A stretch of 37,590 nucleotides of DNA from Roseburia sp. (GTDB lineage: Bacteria > Bacillota > Clostridia > Lachnospirales > Lachnospiraceae). Below, piece by piece: positions 33,940 through 37,590 of the stretch. Every line of letters begins with the position of its first letter. Positions within the stretch are counted from its first letter, which is position 1. The translations under genes were made by a program, and so were the position numbers. The stretch lies in contig JAMPFV010000027.1 in assembly GCA_023664265.1 (NCBI GenBank), forward strand, positions 1 through 37,590, in the 5' to 3' direction. The notes below the pieces were generated by a model. The model was not told where the DNA came from. It did not search any database and saw only the letters and a program-made list of their open reading frames with translations.

Positions 33940-34428
33940 CTATGAGAGTATCCCCGTTTCTTCCATATGCCGCAGCAATGCCTCGCACCCCTCCACGACA
34001 TCCCGATAGGCGGCCTCAAAATCCCCGCTGTACCACGGGTCCGTAATGCTGTCCGCCCTCCCCGCATACTCCAAGAGCAGGAGGATTTTGTCGGGATGCT
34101 CTCCGCGCTTATGTCTTGTCATCCGCTCCATGTTACGAATGTTCATGGTATCCATGCCGATCAGGTAATCATAGTAGTCGTAATCAGACTTTTTTAATTG
34201 AACCGCGCGCTTGCCGTCACAGCGGATGCCGTGCCGCGCGAGCTCCTCCCGCGCGGGGGGATAGACCGGATTGCCAACGCCGTTCCAAATTTCCTCAGTG
34301 CTGGTGGCCGCGGAGGCAATCTCGAAGCGGGCGGCGAGGCCGCGGCGGGCGACCATGTCTTTTAGGATGAATTCCGCCATGGGGGAACGACAGATGTTGC
34401 CGTGGCAGATGAAAAGTATCTTAATCAT
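33940..34428 (-). CDS. Low-molecular-weight protein-tyrosine phosphatase
   Basis: A 162-residue phosphatase. The active-site loop CHGNICRSPMAE has the nucleophile Cys8 and Arg14 at the very N-terminus, and the general-acid Asp is in DPWYSG (about residue 130; most members have DPY or DPF). The whole family length is present. Such enzymes act on phosphotyrosine of tyrosine kinases and often regulate capsule or stress pathways; no partner kinase is nearby. It is convergent with tyrA, with 28 bp between the stops. Just upstream of its start is the end of the mobile element, so its original promoter may have been displaced. Confidence 0.94.
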   Translation of the reverse strand: MIKILFICHGNICRSPMAEFILKDMVARRGLAARFEIASAATSTEEIWNGVGNPVYPPAREELARHGIRCDGKRAVQLKKSDYDYYDYLIGMDTMNIRNMERMTRHKRGEHPDKILLLLEYAGRADSITDPWYSGDFEAAYRDVVEGCEALLRHMEETGILS

Positions 34429-34509
34429 CTATTTTAAACTCCTTGCATAAGTTGGTTTATCGTGGTTTTTCTTGACTTTTGGGGCGTTTCAGGGCTTTCA
34501 GGAATTTTC

Positions 34510-34607
34510 CCGGCTCATCCGGTTTTTCGGCATATCCTGGCTTATCCCGGCATATCTTGGCGCTGAAAAGTAGTAAAAAAAGTAGTAAATTGAAAATTTG
34601 TACTACT
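34510..34607. other. Repeat-rich element end next to the integrase gene (att/arm-site candidate)
   Basis: The interval between the phosphatase start and the integrase stop holds two repeat sets. At 34529-34558 there are three 10-bp tandem units (GGCATATCCT, GGCTTATCCC, GGCATATCTT), with a related GGCTCATCCGG before them. At 34569-34577 and 34581-34589 the 9-mer AGTAGTAAA is repeated directly, and its inverse TACTACT lies at 34601-34607. Integrases of the Tn916/Tn1549 group bind short arm-type repeats next to their genes, so this is the probable left end of the element. The exact att core cannot be set without the other end. Confidence 0.5.
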
Positions 34608-34615
34608 CGACTTTT

Positions 34616-35827
34616 TCAGGCGTTGCTTACCTTTTTCATTTCCCTGCTCGCATCCTCATAGCCGATATGCGTGTACGTGTTCAACGTAACACCAATGTCT
34701 GAGTGACCCATAATGTACTGCAGTGTTTTGGGATTCATGCCGCTGTTTGCCATATTGGAGCAGAATGTATGCCTGCACACATGGGGCGTCACATCAGGCA
34801 TCTGTACTTTATAGATCTTGTTGTACTTCTCCCTGATATGCTGCATATACTTTTCCCAGTGCTGGGCAACCATAGGTCTCCCGTTCTTATCCATGAACAG
34901 GAAACCATGATACAAATTCCCCTTCATGTCACTGACAACCGGCTCCGTCTTCGGCTTATCGCGGTTTTCAAGAATATGCCTGAAACAATCCATAACTTCC
35001 TTAGTCATAGGAACAAACCTCACGCCGCTGGGCGTTTTCGTATCTTCTATGATGTACTGCATATCCCGCGTCCTTTGTAACTGACGCTCCACCCGGAGTC
35101 TGCCTTCCTTAAGGTCAATATCCTCTTTGGTCAAGCCGCAGAATTCAGAAATACGGAGCCCCGTATGGAACAGTATATAGATTGCATCATAATACTTTGA
35201 AAAATGCTTGTCATTTTTGACAAATTCCAGATACTGCCTTTCCTGTTTCCTTGTGATTGCCTCTCTTGTAACGCTGTCATTCACGACCACAGTACTCAGA
35301 TAAAAACTGAATGGATTCTTGCGTATCAGGTCATCATCCACCGCCATCTGGAAAGCGGGCCTGACCACACCCCGGATCGTCTGGATGGAACTGTAACCTT
35401 TGCCGCCTGCCTGGAGCTGGATCAGCCACTCCTTCGCATCAGACAGCCGTACATCCTTGATCTGTTTCCTGCCAAAATCCTCTTTAGCAAGGATATTAAG
35501 GACTGTCTTGTATCCGGCCTTCGTAGAATGACGCACTCCCCGTTTCTGCGAAATATATTTCTCCACCAGCGCCAGGACTGTTATATCGCCGCCTGAAGTG
35601 GAGATCATATCTTCCAGATCTTTTTGGATCTGCTTTTCCTTTTCCCTTAAAGACATGTCATCACGCTTGCCCTTGGGCAGCTTGTCGGTCTTTTCCAGTT
35701 TCCAACTGTAGACAAATTGCTGTTTCCCATCGGTGTCTATGTACTTGTACACATATCTTCCATCCGATCGCTGGCTCTCTCCATTGCGTAATACACGGTT
35801 TTTGTTATCTCGTCTTTTTTCGCTCAT
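34616..35827 (-). CDS. int: Tyrosine recombinase (Tn916/Tn1549-type integrase)
   Basis: A 403-residue site-specific recombinase. The catalytic set is complete: Arg in FHTGLRISEFCGL, Lys near the TKTPSGVRFVP turn, HxxR in HVCRHTFCSNMA, His in MGHSDIGVTL and the nucleophile Tyr in NTYTHIGYE. The N-terminal part has the AT-rich-site arm-binding domain typical of Tn916 Int (YVYKYIDTDGKQQFVYSWKL) and the core-binding SAM-like domain. The start at 35827 (MSEKRRDN) has AAAGGAG about 9 nt upstream; the frame is open further upstream but runs through a hairpin. It excises and inserts the element together with the Xis-like protein. Xis lies upstream on the same strand, separated by a terminator. Confidence 0.95.
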   Translation of the reverse strand: MSEKRRDNKNRVLRNGESQRSDGRYVYKYIDTDGKQQFVYSWKLEKTDKLPKGKRDDMSLREKEKQIQKDLEDMISTSGGDITVLALVEKYISQKRGVRHSTKAGYKTVLNILAKEDFGRKQIKDVRLSDAKEWLIQLQAGGKGYSSIQTIRGVVRPAFQMAVDDDLIRKNPFSFYLSTVVVNDSVTREAITRKQERQYLEFVKNDKHFSKYYDAIYILFHTGLRISEFCGLTKEDIDLKEGRLRVERQLQRTRDMQYIIEDTKTPSGVRFVPMTKEVMDCFRHILENRDKPKTEPVVSDMKGNLYHGFLFMDKNGRPMVAQHWEKYMQHIREKYNKIYKVQMPDVTPHVCRHTFCSNMANSGMNPKTLQYIMGHSDIGVTLNTYTHIGYEDASREMKKVSNA

Positions 35828-35854
35828 GATTTTCTGCTCCTTTCTAATGAAAAA

Positions 35855-35896
35855 GAGCCCCGATACGATATCTATATCATACCATGTCCGGGGCTC
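35855..35896 (-). terminator. Terminator/attenuator between xis and int
   Basis: GAGCCCCG (35855-35862) pairs with CGGGGCTC (35889-35896), with a smaller AT-rich inner pairing. On the minus strand the stem is followed by TTTTTC (to about 35850), the form of an intrinsic terminator. It lies about 25 nt ahead of the int start. It may limit read-through from xis so that int has separate control, as in Tn916-type elements. Confidence 0.75.
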
Positions 35897-35972
35897 AAAT
35901 TCCATTCGTTTTTCAAAGTTGTTTGTGCTGTTTGATGCTGTCAGCATCAGGGTACTGCTTTTGCCTTAAAAT

Positions 35973-36182
35973 TCATACGGATGCCGCTTCATCTAAGTAT
36001 TTTTCAAATAACTTTCGCTTTATCATTGCACGATTGCCATTCATAATGATAAAGTCTGCATCCTCCTGCTCTTCCACAAGTCTCCGCAGTTTCTTTTCAC
36101 CAATATGAAAATACTCTGCTGCCTCCTGTATTGTAAGGATGTACTTTTCCCAGAGGGGCACTTTACTCTCTGAATTTCCCAT
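35973..36182 (-). CDS. Small Xis-like DNA-binding protein (excisionase)
   Basis: A 69-residue protein with the winged-helix-turn-helix form of Tn916 Xis and other AlpA/MerR-like excisionases. The helix-turn-helix is in [20 protein letters not shown], and the wing in [20 protein letters not shown], which is the usual end of this family. Position just upstream of an integrase on the same strand is the standard Xis-Int order. It directs excision by bending att DNA. The ribosome binding site is weak (AAGAAGGTGA, 12 nt from the ATG). The left half of the element as seen is thus int and xis only; the next sequence is unrelated pilus DNA. Confidence 0.88.
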   Translation of the reverse strand: MGNSESKVPLWEKYILTIQEAAEYFHIGEKKLRRLVEEQEDADFIIMNGNRAMIKRKLFEKYLDEAASV

Positions 36183-36213
36183 AGTGACAGGATCACCTTC
36201 TTCCTATTTGTAA

Positions 36214-36423
36214 TATTTTGAATCATTTATCAGAAAACATAAAGAAGATATATTTATCTACGGCCCGTACCGTATGCTGGAGATCCTGATGCTTGCCACC
36301 CTGCTGTCTGCGGCGGCTGCCCTGGCAGTCGGCTGCAGGCGCAAGGATAAACCCCTTTCCCTGCCGTTTGTCCCATTTATGGCGGCGGGCAGCCTGGCCA
36401 CACTGATAGCCACAATCCTATAA
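36214..36423 (+). pseudogene. Truncated prepilin peptidase (A24-type) C-terminal fragment
   Basis: An open frame without a start codon near its beginning, ending at a TAA at 36423. From 36241 it reads KEDIFIYGPYRMLEILMLAT, a hydrophobic helix (LLSAAAALAVGC), then LPFVPFMAAGSLATLIATIL. The LPFVPF-type motif before a final helix is the C-terminal end of A24 prepilin peptidases (TadV/CpaA), which cut the leader of Flp pilins. The catalytic Asp residues lie further N-terminal and are missing here. The next gene is cpaB, the normal Tad order. The break lies near 36183-36240, between the Xis gene and this fragment, so the peptidase gene was cut by recombination there. Confidence 0.65.
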
Positions 36424-36455
36424 AAAATCAAAATGAAAAAGGAGAATGAACCACT

Positions 36456-37313
36456 ATGAAACTAAATAACCGTTTCCTGTTTGGCATGCTAAGCCTCCTG
36501 CTGGCAGCCATCATTGCCTTTGTCGCCCTGCCCACCATTGCCAGGCAGACCAACGGCAAGACCGAAATCGTCCGGATCACCCAGCCGGTGCTGAAGGGCG
36601 AACAGATCACCGCCGCCAACACCGAGGTCGTGGAGGTGGGGAGCTTCAACCTGCCCGCCAATATCGCCCGTTCCCTGGAAGATGTAAACGGGCTTTACGC
36701 CACCGCTGACCTTGCACAGGGGGATTACATCCTCACCACCAAGATCAGCCTGGTACCCATCTCTTCCGATACGGCCTTAAACAACATCCCTGCCGGCATG
36801 ACAGCCATCTCCCTGACGGTCAAATCCCTGGCATCCGGACTTTCCGACAAGCTGCAGCCCGGCGACATCATCCGTATCTACCACTTCCTTGACACAGCCG
36901 AGGAGGTGCCGGAGCTGCGCTATGTCCGTGTGCTCTCCGTAACAGACTCAGGCGGCGTCAACGTGGATAACACCAGGGAGCTGGCGGAGGACGAGGAAAA
37001 ACAGCAGTCCGCCACAATCACTGTCCTGGCAAGCCCCGAACAGGCGCGCGTCATCACGGAGCTGGAGAATGACGGCGTTGCCCATGTGGCCCTGGTCTCC
37101 AGGGGCAATGATGCCCTGGCGGAGGAACTGCTGGCGCAGCAGGCCCAGACCCTGCTGGAAATCTATTACCCTGATGCGCTGGCGGAAACAGAACCTGCAG
37201 ATGACGGGAACAGGGAGGCTGACGGGGAGCCGGCAGAAATTTCCCCCGAAGAAAACGGTGCGGCAACGGACGGCGGCAATGCTGATGCCGGTCCGGACGC
37301 CGCAGGGCACTGA
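36456..37313 (+). CDS. cpaB: Flp/Tad pilus assembly protein CpaB/RcpC (SAF domain)
   Basis: A 285-residue protein of the Tad pilus apparatus. N-terminal helix about 7-25 (LFGMLSLLLAAIIAFVALP), then the SAF domain (about 38-100) with VLKGEQITAANTEVVEV and the conserved YATADLAQGDYIL. After it comes the RcpC/CpaB domain (about 105-235) with LQPGDIIRIYHF and ATITVLASPEQARVITEL. A disordered acidic end (about 245-285, Glu/Asp/Gly/Ala-rich) follows. CpaB is an extracytoplasmic partner that in Gram-negatives acts with the secretin; in Gram-positives it presumably guides the pilus through the wall. AAGGAG lies about 10 nt before the start. Next gene 17 nt later is the CpaE-like ATPase. Confidence 0.85.
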   Translation: MKLNNRFLFGMLSLLLAAIIAFVALPTIARQTNGKTEIVRITQPVLKGEQITAANTEVVEVGSFNLPANIARSLEDVNGLYATADLAQGDYILTTKISLVPISSDTALNNIPAGMTAISLTVKSLASGLSDKLQPGDIIRIYHFLDTAEEVPELRYVRVLSVTDSGGVNVDNTRELAEDEEKQQSATITVLASPEQARVITELENDGVAHVALVSRGNDALAEELLAQQAQTLLEIYYPDALAETEPADDGNREADGEPAEISPEENGAATDGGNADAGPDAAGH

Positions 37314-37330
37314 CTGAAAGGAGACAGATT

Positions 37331-37590
37331 ATGGGAAAAGTTATCACGGTCTGGGGCAGCCCCGGCAGCGGCAAGTCCATGTTCTGCTGCATCCTCGCCA
37401 AGGCGCTGACCCGGGACAAAAGAAAAGCGATCATCATAAACGGGGAGGCGGGCACCCCCATGCTCCCCATCTGGCTGCCCGAACAGCTCATTGAAACGGG
37501 AGTCTCCATCGGGCAGGTATTGAGCAGCGTGGAGATCTCCCCCTCCGATACCTTGATTGGGGAAAGCTGCTTTACCCAGCTGCTGAGAGT
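37331..37590 (+). CDS. CpaE/TadZ-like P-loop ATPase, cut by window edge
   Basis: The first 86 codons of a MinD/ParA-type ATPase: MGKVITVWGSPGSGKSMFCC has a Walker A of deviant form (GSPGSGKS) at residues 9-16, followed by a helix (ILAKALTRDKRKAIIINGEA), the first strand and the start of a possible switch region. In Tad loci this position is held by CpaE/TadZ, which places the pilus at the pole or starts assembly. The ribosome binding site is GAAAGGAG, 8 nt from the ATG. The end lies outside the window, so later motifs cannot be checked. ParA-type plasmid partition is less likely given cpaB directly upstream. Confidence 0.75.
   Translation, partial: MGKVITVWGSPGSGKSMFCCILAKALTRDKRKAIIINGEAGTPMLPIWLPEQLIETGVSIGQVLSSVEISPSDTLIGESCFTQLLR

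Noticed and set aside
33048..34067. 339-codon minus-strand open frame opposite tyrA and the phosphatase end
   Set aside because: It overlaps tyrA with its ACT domain and runs into the phosphatase gene; its composition is that of a shadow frame.
35828..35947. Earlier start for the integrase at 35947
   Set aside because: The added 40 codons run through a terminator hairpin and have no ribosome binding site; 35827 has AAAGGAG.

Overview
The window looks like a chromosomal segment of a gut-type Lachnospiraceae or related Clostridia (Bacillota). The evidence is: GGAGG-type ribosome binding sites on nearly every gene, a T-box leader on leuS, a BspA-type leucine-rich-repeat surface operon with a class B sortase, a putative Re-type citrate synthase beside NADP-isocitrate dehydrogenase, and a small Cys/Gly/Trp-rich membrane protein of a kind common in this family. 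No rRNA, tRNA or CRISPR array was seen.

Layout from left to right. (1) 1-3197, minus strand: a compact operon of putative Re-citrate synthase, a GntR/FCD regulator and isocitrate dehydrogenase (cut by the window edge). It makes 2-oxoglutarate by the oxidative half of the TCA cycle. A 12-bp palindrome sits on its -10 box. (2) 3217-4167: an intracellular subtilisin-like protease. It is preceded by a tandem array of 66-bp hairpin units and a small gene with an in-frame stop. (3) 4805-8784: a MacB/LolCDE-like ABC export operon (ATPase, anchored extracytoplasmic protein, permease) with a perfect inverted repeat in its 5' leader. (4) 8826-9626: an Rpn/PD-(D/E)XK transposase-type nuclease. (5) 9808-21316: a five-gene cell-surface operon of class B sortase, a 1930-residue BspA-like LRR protein with a PSTGD sorting signal, two smaller LRR proteins and an SH3-like secreted protein, closed by a terminator. 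(6) 21313-23145: a PHP phosphoesterase overlapping a zeta-toxin kinase. The PHP protein has an unusual C-terminal tail with its own internal start signals. (7) 23279-24505, plus strand: the Cys-rich protein and two unknown small proteins. (8) 24490-28478, minus strand: T-box-controlled leuS, a LeuRS-like protein without a catalytic domain, and a small membrane protein. (9) 28479-32502: a chemotaxis receptor and a divergent EF-G paralogue. (10) 32726-34428: prephenate dehydrogenase with an ACT domain (plus) and a low-molecular-weight phosphatase (minus).

From about 34.5 kb onward the content changes to a mobile element: att-like repeats, a Tn916/Tn1549-type integrase, an intervening terminator and a small Xis-like protein on the minus strand. 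After these comes a plus-strand Tad/Flp-pilus locus. It begins with a truncated prepilin-peptidase tail, then CpaB/RcpC and a CpaE/TadZ-like ATPase that runs off the window. The pilus genes are visibly richer in GC-ending codons than the host genes.

The most unusual points are the possible antitoxin embedded in the PHP protein upstream of the zeta toxin, the LeuRS anticodon-domain-like protein co-transcribed with leuS, the hairpin repeats that keep the protease frame open, the four 14-nt repeats inside the leuS T-box leader, and the integrase/Tad junction. All functions are read from motifs; no database search was possible.
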